Positions 9,709 to 19,404 are shown, numbered from the stretch's first letter. The stretch is 64,000 bases of DNA from Listeria seeligeri serovar 1/2b str. SLCC3954 (GCF_000027145.1 NC_013891.1:2666001-2730000), one strand, 5' to 3'. The notes: a model not told the origin generated them from the letters alone. A program made the numbers and translations.

Positions 9709-9776
9709 AAAACAAGCAGTAATCGCGTATATTCCATTTTATTAAATGGCTTTATACATGATTACTGCTTGTTTAT
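9709..9776. terminator. long bidirectional terminator between HAD and internalin genes
   Basis: AAACAAGCAGTAATC pairs with GATTACTGCTTGTTT, enclosing an inner CCATTT/AAATGG hairpin (9734-9749) and GTAT/ATAC arms. The nearly continuous long stem separates convergent genes. Confidence 0.85.
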
Positions 9777-9785
9777 TTCGATTTT

Positions 9786-11588
9786 TTATATCGATTTTTT
9801 CTTCTGTTTGGTGAGTAATAATGATGCTCCTGTTAATAATAAACCTGCTAGTACTAAAAGAGCGGTTCCGTTGTCACCTGTCTTGGGGAGCGTTGTACTT
9901 TTTTCTATAGCAGTTATGGTCGTACTATTTTCCCTTGCTGGTTGCTCGGGCTTAGTTTTATTACCATTACTAGGTGTGTCTGTCCCACCATTTTCTGGAT
10001 TTTTACTGAACTGGGCGTATAATGTGATATCGTTCGCAGGCATTTTATCCGTGGTAAAGTCCCATTTATTCCCGCCTGTTTTTGCGTCATACCAACCTGT
10101 GAATGTGTAGCCTTCTTTGGTTGGGTCTGTTGGTTTGGTCAATAAGCTTTGATAATTTACTGTTTGACTCGTTGTTGTGCCATCTACATCAAATATAGCT
10201 TTGTAGTTATTTATGCTAAATTGGGCATATAGCGTGATATCTTTTGCTGGCATTTTATCCGTGGTAAAGTCCCATTTTTCCCCGCCTGTTTTTGCATCAT
10301 ACCAACCTGTGAACGTGTAGCCTTCTTTGGTTGGTGCGGCTGGCTCTTCAAGTAACGCGTCTACTACAACTTCTTCACTATTTTGCACACCATCTATATC
10401 GAAAATTACATTGTAAGTTGCTGGTACTTCTTCTAGAGGTTGGTAAACTGTCCCAGTGAAATAGAATGGACCATTTCCGATACTTCCAATTTTTTCAAAC
10501 GTGTAGTTTACTTCATCCGTATAGGCTGGTAGATTCCAGGTGATATTTGGACTAGTATAACTTCCATTATCACTTATATCCAGCGGGGTTACTAATGCAC
10601 CATTTTCGTCTTTTATCGTATTATTAATAACTATATTGGTCTGAAAGGTCAGTGGTTCATTAGTTATAGTTTGATCCATAACGTATAATTCTTCTAAATT
10701 ACTTAAATCAGCTAATGCACTAATATCACTTATTTGATTGACGTCCAAATATAGATAATTTAAGTTAGTTAATTCAGATAATGCACTAATATCACTTATA
10801 TGGTTATCAGTCAAAGTTAGCTCTGTTAAATTAGATAACTCCGATAAAGAACTTATATCCTTTATTTCATTCATACTCACATCTAATAACTTCAGCTTTT
10901 TTAAGTTGGCTATCGGGGTAATATCACTTACTAAAGTACTACGCAACTGCAACGTTTCTAAATTGTGGAAATTTGATAATACGCTGACATTACTTAGCTT
11001 AGGCGAAGAAAGCCAGAGATTCGTTAGATTAGTTAAATTGGCTAGCTCACTTACATCCGTTAAATCATAAGAAGTCAAATACAGGTTGATTAAATTGGTT
11101 AAACCAGCTAATGGGCTAACATCAATAATTGAATCATCTCCCAAAGACAACTTCGTCAGATTAGTTAAATTGGACAAAGGTGAGATATCAGTTAACTCAT
11201 TATCTATCATATTAAGAACAGTTAAGTTGGTTAAATTTTCTAATGGTTGGATATCTCTTATGTTGTTTTCCGCTAAAAGGAGATTTGTCAAATTCGTTAA
11301 ATATTGGACCCCTTCTATAGATATTATTTCTTTTTTCTGTCCGTTAACACTTGTTACATTATCCAACTCGCTCTGTGAAACAACATCTGTTACTGAAGAC
11401 TTTCCTAGCTGGTATCTCATTACTTCTGCTAAAGCACTATCTGGAAAAATTTGATTGATTGGTGTCGGTTGATCAATGCTATCTGCCTGCACCACCATCT
11501 CATGACTTGTGCCTACCCATAAGTTAATACTTCCAACTATCAATAATGCTGCTAAAAAACTAAAAAATGAGTGTCGTTTTTTTATCAC
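9786..11588 (-). CDS. internalin-family LPXTG protein
   Basis: A 600-residue surface protein. Signal peptide (about 1-36), internalin cap, then about ten 22-residue leucine-rich repeats of the LxxLTNLxxLxLxxNxIxDISP type (about 93-303), an LRR-adjacent Ig-like domain (about 304-390), two near-identical 70-residue Listeria-Bacteroides (Flg_new/B-repeat) modules (about 391-528) and LPKTG at 567 with membrane segment and basic tail. It should be anchored by sortase A and present a concave LRR face to a host or bacterial ligand that cannot be named here. The start is GTG, with GGGGG 7 nt upstream; an overlapping ATG-TGA one base off cannot encode it. A sigma-B-like promoter lies at 11706-11729. 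Confidence 0.92.
   Translation of the reverse strand: MIKKRHSFFSFLAALLIVGSINLWVGTSHEMVVQADSIDQPTPINQIFPDSALAEVMRYQLGKSSVTDVVSQSELDNVTSVNGQKKEIISIEGVQYLTNLTNLLLAENNIRDIQPLENLTNLTVLNMIDNELTDISPLSNLTNLTKLSLGDDSIIDVSPLAGLTNLINLYLTSYDLTDVSELANLTNLTNLWLSSPKLSNVSVLSNFHNLETLQLRSTLVSDITPIANLKKLKLLDVSMNEIKDISSLSELSNLTELTLTDNHISDISALSELTNLNYLYLDVNQISDISALADLSNLEELYVMDQTITNEPLTFQTNIVINNTIKDENGALVTPLDISDNGSYTSPNITWNLPAYTDEVNYTFEKIGSIGNGPFYFTGTVYQPLEEVPATYNVIFDIDGVQNSEEVVVDALLEEPAAPTKEGYTFTGWYDAKTGGEKWDFTTDKMPAKDITLYAQFSINNYKAIFDVDGTTTSQTVNYQSLLTKPTDPTKEGYTFTGWYDAKTGGNKWDFTTDKMPANDITLYAQFSKNPENGGTDTPSNGNKTKPEQPARENSTTITAIEKSTTLPKTGDNGTALLVLAGLLLTGASLLLTKQKKKSI
10012..10341 (-). repeat. near-identical tandem duplication encoding two B-repeat modules
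   Basis: Bases 10012-10131 and 10222-10341 are almost the same (about 120 bp, offset 210 bp or 70 codons). They encode the shared [16 protein letters not shown] and DITLYAQFS segments of the two modules. High DNA identity suggests recent duplication or gene conversion and a site prone to repeat-number change. Confidence 0.85.
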
Positions 11589-12103
11589 ATCGTTACCCCC
11601 TTGTTATTTAATTATTTGAAATAGCTAAAAAATATATTATGTTCATTTTTTTCTATTGTTTGTCAGCATTAGTTTTGTTAGCGTGATACTTCATTAGTTA
11701 TTTCTATACCCTAATTTAAATATAATAACATGCGCTGCCTTTTTAAAAGTCTATATTTGTAAATATTTCTCAAAAAGATTGACAAAATTGTGAATTCCCC
11801 TCTTTATTGGTTAGTAGAATTCAGCAAACTGTTCCGGTTGAAATCGGTTGTTATTCGTTCATGAAATAGGCAAGTCTCCTATTAGAAAGACTTGGTGATT
11901 TTATTACATATGGCTTATTAAATCCAAAATAAATCCCCAGAATATGTGTTAAAGAATCTAATTTGAACATAGTGAACTCCATATCTAAATTTAGTTCTTC
12001 CTCGCATTTTAATAAAAAACAACTATTTTACCACCTTCATTATACAGAAATCTTTCATTTTCTGGTATGCTTAAGTTAATAAACTAAGTAGGAGGTAATT
12101 TAA
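11589..12103. other. 515-bp intergenic region between internalin and aldo/keto reductase genes
   Basis: No convincing gene is seen. It is A+T-rich and contains the sigma-B-like promoter of the internalin (11706-11729), a TTGACA hexamer at 11779-11784 without a well-spaced -10, and a small imperfect hairpin near 11868-11900 (CAAGTCT/AGACTTG) followed by T-rich sequence. The ribosome site AGGAGG of the reductase is at its right end. Confidence 0.6.
11706..11729 (-). promoter_or_regulatory. candidate sigma-B promoter of the internalin gene
   Basis: On the minus strand GTTA (11726-11729) and GGGTAT (11706-11711) are 14 bp apart, one base from GTTT-N14-GGGTAT. It would give a leader of about 110 nt. 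Several LPXTG internalins of Listeria are known to be sigma-B dependent. Confidence 0.55.
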
Positions 12104-12946
12104 ATGACACTTTCTTTCTCTGATACATACAGACTGAACAATGGAATTGAAATGCCTAGGCACGGTTTTGGGGTTTATAAGTTAACTGATGAAAAACGAA
12201 TGCGCACTGCTCTTGAAACAGCGGTGGATGTAGGGTATCGCTTATTTGATACAGCATCTTTTTATCACAATGAAAAGCAACTGGGTGATTTCTTTCAATC
12301 AAGTGGGTTAAAACGTGATGACTTCTTTGTCACTACGAAAATGTGGAATACCGAGCAGGGCTATGACAAAACGCTTCGTGCTTTTGAACAGTCGCAGAAA
12401 AAATTACAGTTAGACCAAATTGATTTATATTTAGTTCATTGGCCGAAACAAGATACTTTTTTTGAGACTTGGCGTGCAGTTGAAAAACTTTATGATGAAG
12501 GGCTTGTTCGAGCAATTGGTGTAAGTAATTTTGAAGCTCATCATTTAGATCGCCTTCGTACGAGTGCTAATGTTCTTCCAGTTGTAGATCAAGTAGAAAC
12601 TCACCCACACTTCCCGAATCACTTGCTACATCGCTATTTAGAGGAACTTCATGTTGTTCATCAAGCTTGGAGTCCACTTGGTCGGGGCGGGGTTTTAGAA
12701 GAAACTACTTTAATAGAACTTGGGGAAAAACACGGCAAATCTCCCGCACAAATCGTTTTACGCTGGCATTTGCAAAACAATATTTCGATTATTCCTAAGT
12801 CAGAAACACCTTCAAGAATTAAGGAAAATGCGGATATTTATGATTTTGAGTTAACGGAGGCAGATATGCGCCAAGTTGACCGTTTAAATACTGGCGAACG
12901 TGTAAGTCATGCGCCAGATGTGATGTATGTAAGGTCTGAAATTTAG
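12104..12946 (+). CDS. aldo/keto reductase
   Basis: A 280-residue NADPH-dependent oxidoreductase of the AKR5-like bacterial group (YvgN/2,5-diketogluconate reductase type) with broad aldehyde or ketone specificity. The full catalytic tetrad is visible: Asp49 (RLFDTA), Tyr54 (SFYHN), Lys79 (VTTKMWN) and His112 (LVHWP). The C-terminal NADP-binding segment IIPKSETPSRIKEN is also present. AGGAGGT lies about 7 nt before the ATG. Single-gene unit ending at a strong hairpin shared with the convergent PTS operon. Confidence 0.93.
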   Translation: MTLSFSDTYRLNNGIEMPRHGFGVYKLTDEKRMRTALETAVDVGYRLFDTASFYHNEKQLGDFFQSSGLKRDDFFVTTKMWNTEQGYDKTLRAFEQSQKKLQLDQIDLYLVHWPKQDTFFETWRAVEKLYDEGLVRAIGVSNFEAHHLDRLRTSANVLPVVDQVETHPHFPNHLLHRYLEELHVVHQAWSPLGRGGVLEETTLIELGEKHGKSPAQIVLRWHLQNNISIIPKSETPSRIKENADIYDFELTEADMRQVDRLNTGERVSHAPDVMYVRSEI

Positions 12947-12950
12947 CAAA

Positions 12951-12986
12951 AAACTTGGAATCCGAGTGTGGATTCCAAGTTTTTTT
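12951..12986. terminator. bidirectional terminator
   Basis: AAACTTGGAATCC and GGATTCCAAGTTT form a perfect 13-bp stem with a 6-nt loop, flanked by an A-run and a T-run. It serves both the reductase and the convergent PTS/glycosidase operon. Confidence 0.93.
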
Positions 12987-12987
12987 G

Positions 12988-13305
12988 TTATTTATTAACT
13001 ATTTTCTCATGTAAATTTATCATCCGCTCACCTAGGTCTATAGTTAAATTAGCGGCCATAAAATGATCTTGTGCATGAATTAGTAAAATTGTTTTTTCGA
13101 CTTTTTCTCCATTAATTTCCGCTGTCATCAAGTTCGTTTGGATGGCATGGGCTTCGTGGAGTTCTTTTCTCGCTTGTTTAATTAGCTCTTTTCCTTCTGC
13201 GATATTATCTGATTCTGCTTTCATAATTGCTTGCATCGCTGTCGACTTAGCATTTCCAGAGTGAAAAATTAGCTCCATTGCGATTTGGGATTCTTTATCA
13301 TTCAT
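12988..13305 (-). CDS. PTS lactose/cellobiose-family EIIA
   Basis: A 105-residue all-helical EIIA that carries phosphate from HPr to EIIB. The family active site is in LLIHAQDHFM, with His77 as the expected phosphorylated residue. The ATG at 13305 is chosen because AAGGAG lies 9 nt upstream; a longer in-frame start would lack one. It overlaps the stop of the GH1 gene by 8 nt, which indicates translational coupling, and it is the last gene of the operon IIB-IIC-GH31-HAD-GH1-IIA. Separation of EIIA from EIIB and EIIC by three enzyme genes is unusual for cel-type operons. Confidence 0.9.
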   Translation of the reverse strand: MNDKESQIAMELIFHSGNAKSTAMQAIMKAESDNIAEGKELIKQARKELHEAHAIQTNLMTAEINGEKVEKTILLIHAQDHFMAANLTIDLGERMINLHEKIVNK

Positions 13306-14707
13306 AAGGCAAAACTCCTTCATAACTAAAACCGTTGTTGTCGTGTAAAGCTTTAAACCACTCTCCGCTCTTCTTGATTGTCCGATTTCCGGTAGTAAGA
13401 TTAAGAGAAACTAAGCCGTAACGGTTACAATAAGCGTTCATCCACGACCAATTATCAATAAATGTCCAAACATGATAACCGATGCAGTTACTACCTTCCA
13501 GAATACCTTTATTCAACCAATACAAATGGTCTTCAAAAAATTCAATCCGGTAATCATCCTCAATATAATCTCCTTTAGCAAAACGGCGCTCATCTTTCAC
13601 ACCCATGCCATTTTCAGAAACCATCCATTCGATATTCCCGTAATTATCACGAATATTAATCGCGATATCATACAAAGCTTGCTCATAAATTTCCCAGTTT
13701 TTATATATGTTCATCCGGCGACCAGGCATTTCATAATTTTGGAAATAATATTCTGGCATAAAAGGCGCATCTGGATTAGGCAATGTTTCTCTCGCACAAA
13801 CACGGCGCGGCTGATAATAGTTCACCCCTAGAAAATCTACCGTATTCTGCTCCATTATCGCTAACTCTTCTTTAGAATAAACTGGCAAGCAGTCATGTTT
13901 CGCCAGAATTTCTTTTAAGCCTTCTGGGAACTTACCAAGGACAGCTGGATCTAAGAAACTTTTATTGCAAAATATTTCCGCAATACGAGCCGCTTCCACA
14001 TCAGCTGGATTATCACTACGCGGATAAGATGGTGTTAGATTTAAGACAATCCCAATTTTCCCATCACTGATTTTATGGTAGGATTCAATCGCCTTAGCAC
14101 TGGCAAGTAATGTATTAAATGCTACTTGTGCGGCAGCTTTAGGGTCCACTTTATTTGGATAATGGAAATCATATAAATAACCGCCCTCTACAGGAACAAT
14201 TGGCTCATTAAAAGTAAACCAACGCTTCACACGATCCCCAAACAAACGAAAACAAGTCGTCGCATAAGCCACATAATGTTCTACCACTTCTTTGTTTTCA
14301 AATCCGCCTATTTCTTGCATTGCAAGTGGCATGTCAAAGTGGTAAAGGTTCATAATTGGCTCTACACCTTCTTCAATAAGTGCATCAATCACTTCATTAT
14401 AAAACCTTACTGCTTCAGGATTTACTTCACCAAAGCCGTTTGGAAACATCCGCGACCAGCTAATCGAAGGGCGGAACGAATTGTGGCCTGTTTGGCGTAA
14501 TAATTTAATATCTGAGCGGAAATTATAATAAAATCCTGATGCTTTTTCTGGTCCAACTTTTTCATAAAAGCGTTTTGGCTGCGTTTTATACCAGTAGTCC
14601 CAGATGTTTTCGCCTTTTCCACCTTCATGTGCAGCTCCTTCTGTTTGAGTTGCTGAGGCGGCACTTCCCCAGTAAAACCCTTTTGGAAACTCTATTTGCT
14701 TTGTCAA
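13298..14707 (-). CDS. glycoside hydrolase family 1 beta-glucosidase or 6-phospho-beta-glucosidase
   Basis: A 469-residue retaining beta-glycosidase of the GH1 TIM-barrel family. The acid/base Glu is in TFNEP (residue 168) and the nucleophile Glu in SENG (366). Determinants of phosphate recognition are atypical: the Glu of the usual FEW aglycone/glucose-binding motif is Ser (WSW, 421-423), and the Lys of the phospho-glycosidase K-x-Y motif is Asn (N-R-Y, 429-431). The sequence therefore does not settle between glucoside and 6-phosphoglucoside. The start is TTG at 14707, 8 nt after GGAG, overlapping the HAD stop as TTGA; an upstream GTG would overlap the ribosome site. Co-occurrence with GH31 suggests a xylosyl-glucoside substrate. 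Confidence 0.9.
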   Translation of the reverse strand: MTKQIEFPKGFYWGSAASATQTEGAAHEGGKGENIWDYWYKTQPKRFYEKVGPEKASGFYYNFRSDIKLLRQTGHNSFRPSISWSRMFPNGFGEVNPEAVRFYNEVIDALIEEGVEPIMNLYHFDMPLAMQEIGGFENKEVVEHYVAYATTCFRLFGDRVKRWFTFNEPIVPVEGGYLYDFHYPNKVDPKAAAQVAFNTLLASAKAIESYHKISDGKIGIVLNLTPSYPRSDNPADVEAARIAEIFCNKSFLDPAVLGKFPEGLKEILAKHDCLPVYSKEELAIMEQNTVDFLGVNYYQPRRVCARETLPNPDAPFMPEYYFQNYEMPGRRMNIYKNWEIYEQALYDIAINIRDNYGNIEWMVSENGMGVKDERRFAKGDYIEDDYRIEFFEDHLYWLNKGILEGSNCIGYHVWTFIDNWSWMNAYCNRYGLVSLNLTTGNRTIKKSGEWFKALHDNNGFSYEGVLPYE

Positions 14708-15441
14708 AAATCCCACTCCAGTCTTACTTTATTTATTGCTTCATGTACATTTTTCACAACCAATGCACCTTGCTCATGCATTGCTTTTTCTGCGTGCTCT
14801 AGGGTAAATGGATACCTAGAAACTTCAAACATTGAAATATCATTAAATGAGTCTCCAATAACGCTTACTTCATTTTTAGTTAACATCAAGCGTTCCATCA
14901 GAAACTTGACTGCCGCTCCTTTAGAACAACCATTTGGCGCAATATCAATATAGTTCATATTTCTAAAAACAGCGTCTGTTATCAGTGCTTCTACTTGATT
15001 AACATATTCCTCAGCTAAATCAACAGTTGCATATCTGAGCGTTATCGCGGAAATTACTTGTGTTTCCTTAAAACTATCCAAATTTAGTAATTGTTGAGGA
15101 GCTGCTTGGTTAAAACTAGTCACCAAGCAAACTTCCTCCACAAGTGATAAATCAAAATCGGTTACTAGTTTAGCCGTTTCTGGTTGGATATTTTTTTGCC
15201 AGATAATTTCTCCACTTGATGCTAATATTAACGCACCGTTTTCTAAAATTAGCGCATCCGCAGCTAAATCGTATCTTTGGAGTAACTCGACTACACTGTC
15301 CCATTTTCGCCCTGTAGCAACAACCCATAGATTACCTTGCTGTTGCCATGACCTGATAGCGTGTAAATCAGCCAGTTCGATTTCATTATTTCGTGTTACA
15401 AGCGTTCCGTCCAAATCCGTTACAAATATTTTTTTTATCAT
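14704..15441 (-). CDS. HAD-superfamily phosphatase (Cof/SPP-like) in the sugar operon
   Basis: A 245-residue class II HAD enzyme: motif I FVTDLDGTLV, motif II VVATGRKWD, a NGCSKGAAVK lysine region and motif IV VIGDSFNDISM. It lies between GH31 and GH1 genes with 3-nt spacing upstream and a 4-nt overlap downstream. A PTS delivers a phosphorylated sugar, whereas GH31 enzymes usually act on unphosphorylated ends, so this phosphatase may remove the phosphate before hydrolysis; that role is inferred from context. It could equally dephosphorylate a product hexose phosphate. Confidence 0.85.
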   Translation of the reverse strand: MIKKIFVTDLDGTLVTRNNEIELADLHAIRSWQQQGNLWVVATGRKWDSVVELLQRYDLAADALILENGALILASSGEIIWQKNIQPETAKLVTDFDLSLVEEVCLVTSFNQAAPQQLLNLDSFKETQVISAITLRYATVDLAEEYVNQVEALITDAVFRNMNYIDIAPNGCSKGAAVKFLMERLMLTKNEVSVIGDSFNDISMFEVSRYPFTLEHAEKAMHEQGALVVKNVHEAINKVRLEWDF

Positions 15442-15444
15442 TGA

Positions 15445-17712
15445 TTAAGCCTCATACACTTGTCGTAATGTCACCTCTCCTGGATAATTGGTGGAGATAG
15501 AACCATCAGCCAAAATAGTATAAGCGTAACGCACGCGATTTTCGCTTACGAGTGTTCCTTGCATTTTTTTCGCCTTCCCATAAACACAAATTTCTACAGC
15601 TTCTGTTTCAAAATCTTTTAAGTGTTGTAATTTGCGTTTGAACTGTGGAATAACTGCACCTTCACGAATGAAAATTGGAATATCCTCTAGTGTTACATCC
15701 ACAGTAATAGTAGAACGTCCAGGATATCTTTCGCCTGTTTTCCGGTCATACCAAGCACCTGCTGGTAAATAAATATCACGTTTTGTAGCACCCGCTTCTA
15801 AAATTGGCGCAACGAGAATATCTTCACCCAGTAAAAACTCATCATCAATCGCATGCACAAAAGCATCATTTTGGAACTCTAACGCTAAGTGACGCATCAT
15901 TGGTAAACCGCGGTCTTCTGCCTCTGTCGCCATTTCTAACATATAAGGAACTAGCGAATAACGAAGCTCGCTATAGTCTCGAACGATATTTACTGCTTGT
16001 TCACCGTAAAACCATGGTTCGCGCTCTGTCGTTCCGTGATAGCGTGCTAATGAGCAAAGCATTCCTACTTGTGACCAACGAATATAAAGTTCTGGGCTCG
16101 GTTTCTCTCCTTTAAATCCAGCAATATCACTGCTCCAATAGCTTTCACCAGTAAAACCGACGCTGAGTCCACCGCGAATGGTATATTTCAACCCTTCAAA
16201 GCTACTTTCCACATCGCCAGACCAAGTTCCTGCAAATTTTCCTGTTCCGAGGAATCCCGGACGCTTCCAAACTAGCGATGTACCGTGAATTTCTTGCGTC
16301 GCATCGTAGCAAGCTTTGATATACAAGTAAATATAAGCGTTATGCATATCTTTCCCAGTATATCCATTGAAAAATAACGCATCTTCCGGAATTCGGTCCG
16401 TGTAATCTGGTTTCAAAACACGAATTCCAAGGCGAAGTAAGTCTTTCACTTTTTCTTTCCACCAATTGTAAGCTTCTGGGTTTGTTAAGTCTGGAATTCC
16501 AATTTCACTCACTTGGCGGCGTTTAATATGAGCAAGCCCGCCTTCTGTTGTTTTCACTAAATAACCTTTTTCCACAGCTTCTTCGTAAACTGCCGTACCA
16601 GGTGGCAAATACGGATTCATCCAAAGTGAACAAGCCACATTTTGCTCCATCATTTCAGCAAACATTTTGGTTGGTTCAGGGAATTTATCTTCGCCCCATT
16701 CAAAATCACAGCAGTCTACCCAGAATTTTTCATACCAATAATTTTTGCCCCAATGAACGTCGATATTAAGCACGTCAAAAGGTAATTCTAGTTCTCTCAG
16801 CTTGTCCTTCACACCGTAAAGTTCTTCTTTATTCATGTACGCACATCTGCTGTACCAAACGCCGAGTGTCCAAGGCTCAATCATTTCCGAATGGCCTTGC
16901 ATTTCAGTTTCTTCCGCAATTAGATCTTTCAGTGTGTCGCCAACAAATATATGACCGCGAAGTACTGGACCTTCTACAAGGACTGTTCCAGATACAAAGC
17001 AGAAGTCCCCAATATCCCAGTGAGTTCGTTTCGCAGTTGTAAGTAGTAACCCGTAACCATTTGTTGAAAGTAAAATCGGATGTGCTTTGTAAGCAAGATC
17101 TGTTGTGTTAGTAGCGCAAGCATCCATCGCGTAACTTGTACTTCTTGTAGCTGACTTTTCGACAGAACTAAATTTTTCTCCTAAGCCATAAAACTTCTCA
17201 TCATTAGCAACATCCCAAGACAAGAATGCTTCGCGGTAGCCATTTGCATCGATTCGATGTCCTAGTCCCGGCGTTACATATTGACGAGAGACCTTTTTGA
17301 TAGATGTGGAAAAAATGACCTTATTTTCATTTTTAATTTCAATCCGAAACGGCTCTTTTGCAATGTTAATCGTTAGCTTACCACTAGTAATTACAAACTT
17401 ATCCGCTTCTCTATTAAAACTCGGAACGTTTCTAATTGCTGCTTTTTCGGTAAGGTAAAACGGCTCCATTTCGAAGGCGCCTTCCATCGTTTTAAATTCA
17501 AAAAATAAGTTTTGCGCATTTGTTTTTGAAAGTCGAAGCAGCCCTTTATTTCCACTAATAAGACCAACTTCCACGCAAACATATTCCTCTTCTAGCCAAA
17601 CATCTAACGCCTTAATTGCATAATCATAATAGTAGCCTTCTTTATAAAAAATCCGGTCCGTATTCTGGTAATCCCAGCCATTTACCGATTTGCTAATAAT
17701 TTCCTCTTCCAA
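15445..17712 (-). CDS. glycoside hydrolase family 31 alpha-xylosidase/alpha-glucosidase
   Basis: A 755-residue GH31 enzyme most like YicI-type alpha-xylosidases, which release alpha-xylose from xylosyl-glucosides such as isoprimeverose. The predicted nucleophile is Asp436 in VLKPDYTDRIP and the acid/base Asp500 in GTWSGDVES. The N-terminal beta-sandwich (about 1-270) and C-terminal beta-sheet domains are intact. The start is TTG, with GAGGTGG 7-8 nt upstream; no ATG is suitably placed. Member of the PTS operon, 17 nt after the IIC stop. Alpha-glucosidase or 6-phosphate-tolerant activity is an alternative. Confidence 0.88.
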   Translation of the reverse strand: MEEEIISKSVNGWDYQNTDRIFYKEGYYYDYAIKALDVWLEEEYVCVEVGLISGNKGLLRLSKTNAQNLFFEFKTMEGAFEMEPFYLTEKAAIRNVPSFNREADKFVITSGKLTINIAKEPFRIEIKNENKVIFSTSIKKVSRQYVTPGLGHRIDANGYREAFLSWDVANDEKFYGLGEKFSSVEKSATRSTSYAMDACATNTTDLAYKAHPILLSTNGYGLLLTTAKRTHWDIGDFCFVSGTVLVEGPVLRGHIFVGDTLKDLIAEETEMQGHSEMIEPWTLGVWYSRCAYMNKEELYGVKDKLRELELPFDVLNIDVHWGKNYWYEKFWVDCCDFEWGEDKFPEPTKMFAEMMEQNVACSLWMNPYLPPGTAVYEEAVEKGYLVKTTEGGLAHIKRRQVSEIGIPDLTNPEAYNWWKEKVKDLLRLGIRVLKPDYTDRIPEDALFFNGYTGKDMHNAYIYLYIKACYDATQEIHGTSLVWKRPGFLGTGKFAGTWSGDVESSFEGLKYTIRGGLSVGFTGESYWSSDIAGFKGEKPSPELYIRWSQVGMLCSLARYHGTTEREPWFYGEQAVNIVRDYSELRYSLVPYMLEMATEAEDRGLPMMRHLALEFQNDAFVHAIDDEFLLGEDILVAPILEAGATKRDIYLPAGAWYDRKTGERYPGRSTITVDVTLEDIPIFIREGAVIPQFKRKLQHLKDFETEAVEICVYGKAKKMQGTLVSENRVRYAYTILADGSISTNYPGEVTLRQVYEA

Positions 17713-17729
17713 AATTATTCCACCTCTCG

Positions 17730-19082
17730 TTAATCTAACTTATTCGCTAAATTATTTGCCACACGTACAAACGGCATATACAGTATCACTACAATAACGA
17801 TGACAAGTGCCTGGTAAAGCGCTCCCATGATACTTCCCGAGTAGAGCAACCCTGATAAAATCGGTGGCACTGTCCATGGTACGTTATTTGTAATAATTGG
17901 AATAAGCCCAATTTCTGTTAAAAGTTGCCCTAAGAAGAACGGTATTACCCAACTAAGTAAATATGGTATAAACAGTATCGGGTTTAAAACAATCGGTAAA
18001 CCATATGTAACTGGCTCACTAACATTAAATATTCCTGGCGCGATTGCTAGCTTGGCGATTTTCTTATTATCCGCTCGCTTCGAGAAAATAATTATCGCGA
18101 TAATTGGTGCAAGGGTCAGTGCTCCAGAAGATACTACTGTAAAATTCATAAATAAAGTAGAATACAAATGTTGAGCAGTTCCCATAATATTTTCATTGTC
18201 ATTAATGTTCCAAGTTAAACCAAAGATTGGCCCCCAGACAGAAGTCCCGTGAATCCCGAACCACTGCAAGATTGGTGTCGATACAATAGCCACAACCGCA
18301 AATAACGGTGTCGCTGCAACCGCAAGTGCTGGTTTTTGTAGCAACCAAAGTAAAGCTTCTGGTAAAGACGTATCAAATACTCCATTTAAAACACCCGCTA
18401 CAATAACGAAAATTGCTAATGTCACAACCCCAGGAACAAGCGATTCAAAACTTTTCGCAACTGCCGGTGGAACTGTATCAGGCATTTTGAAAGTAACATT
18501 TTTTTGAATTAATTTATTAAAAACATAAATCGTAATACCGGAAACAATAAGACCTGTAAAAATCCCTTGCTGACCAATAAAATTAGAATTCACAATACCA
18601 TTAATTGTTACTTCATTTCCTTTTGTATCAAGTGTTGTTACTGTCCAAGGCAATGTAATAAAGAATGCTGCTAGCGCATAAAATGTAACAACGATCGGCT
18701 CTTTGTTTTTCGGAAAGAATCTTCTTGAACCAAAGAATGCAAACCCAGCAACTACTAAAATCGCATTAATAGCCATTGTTCCATTGATAAATAAGTTAAA
18801 ATACCCCTGCAGCGTCCTTAAACCTTCCGCAAAATCAGAAACTAAGAATGCTTTCTCAGATCCACTTATTAAACTACCAAGATGTAACCCACTGTTCCCA
18901 AAAATAATCCCTGTTGGGTCTAAAAATACGGAACTAATCATAATAGCAAAACCAGCAATCATCAGTGGTGCAGCCGCCATAATAAATGTATCTCGCAACG
19001 AAAGTAATAATTTATTACCAGCTATTTTCCCCATAATCTTCGTTAGTTTCATTTGAAATTTATTTAACTTTTCACTTGCCAT
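17730..19082 (-). CDS. PTS lactose/cellobiose-family EIIC permease
   Basis: A 450-residue polytopic membrane protein of the CelB/EIIC class that forms the sugar channel of the PTS. Roughly ten hydrophobic segments are visible, along with the family signatures MPDTVPPAVAKSFESL and FGIHGTSVWGP, and the LAPGIFNVSEPVTYGLPIVLN substrate-site loop (split by one residue into GIFNVSEP and GLPIVLNP). GGGAGGG lies 6 nt before the ATG. It follows the IIB gene by 25 nt and precedes GH31. Substrate inferred from the operon as a beta- or alpha-linked disaccharide. Confidence 0.93.
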   Translation of the reverse strand: MASEKLNKFQMKLTKIMGKIAGNKLLLSLRDTFIMAAAPLMIAGFAIMISSVFLDPTGIIFGNSGLHLGSLISGSEKAFLVSDFAEGLRTLQGYFNLFINGTMAINAILVVAGFAFFGSRRFFPKNKEPIVVTFYALAAFFITLPWTVTTLDTKGNEVTINGIVNSNFIGQQGIFTGLIVSGITIYVFNKLIQKNVTFKMPDTVPPAVAKSFESLVPGVVTLAIFVIVAGVLNGVFDTSLPEALLWLLQKPALAVAATPLFAVVAIVSTPILQWFGIHGTSVWGPIFGLTWNINDNENIMGTAQHLYSTLFMNFTVVSSGALTLAPIIAIIIFSKRADNKKIAKLAIAPGIFNVSEPVTYGLPIVLNPILFIPYLLSWVIPFFLGQLLTEIGLIPIITNNVPWTVPPILSGLLYSGSIMGALYQALVIVIVVILYMPFVRVANNLANKLD

Positions 19083-19107
19083 TGTTTTCCCTCCCTAGAA
19101 AGTCTGT

Positions 19108-19404
19108 TTAATTAAGTTCTTTTTCTACACGTTCTAATACTTTTTCGCCGTCCATACTACCAAACTCGACCATCGTTAATTGAATTACTTTTTTATCCGG
19201 GTAATCGTTCTTCACATCATCAAAGGCCCAAGCAATTTGCGGTCCAAGGATAATTACATCCGCTTCGTCCGCTTCTTCTTGCAAAGCAGAGAAATCATAT
19301 GCCTCAATGTCATAGGTGATGCCACGTTCTAAATATGCCTTTTTTAATTTTGATGCTACCAAGCTTGTCGACATTCCTGCATTACAAAATAGTGAGATTT
19401 TCAT
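19108..19404 (-). CDS. PTS lactose/cellobiose-family EIIB
   Basis: A 98-residue cytosolic phosphocarrier. Cys7 in SLFCNAGMSTS is the phosphorylated residue of the family; the P-loop-like turn follows directly. The ATG at 19404 is chosen (GGAG 8 nt upstream); a 13-residue in-frame extension lacks a ribosome site. First gene of the sugar operon, with a well-formed promoter at 19449-19477. Confidence 0.93.
   Translation of the reverse strand: MKISLFCNAGMSTSLVASKLKKAYLERGITYDIEAYDFSALQEEADEADVIILGPQIAWAFDDVKNDYPDKKVIQLTMVEFGSMDGEKVLERVEKELN

Noticed and set aside
11589-12103. PrfA box upstream of the internalin
   Set aside because: No TTAACANNTGTTAA-like palindrome was found; only a sigma-B-like promoter is supported.
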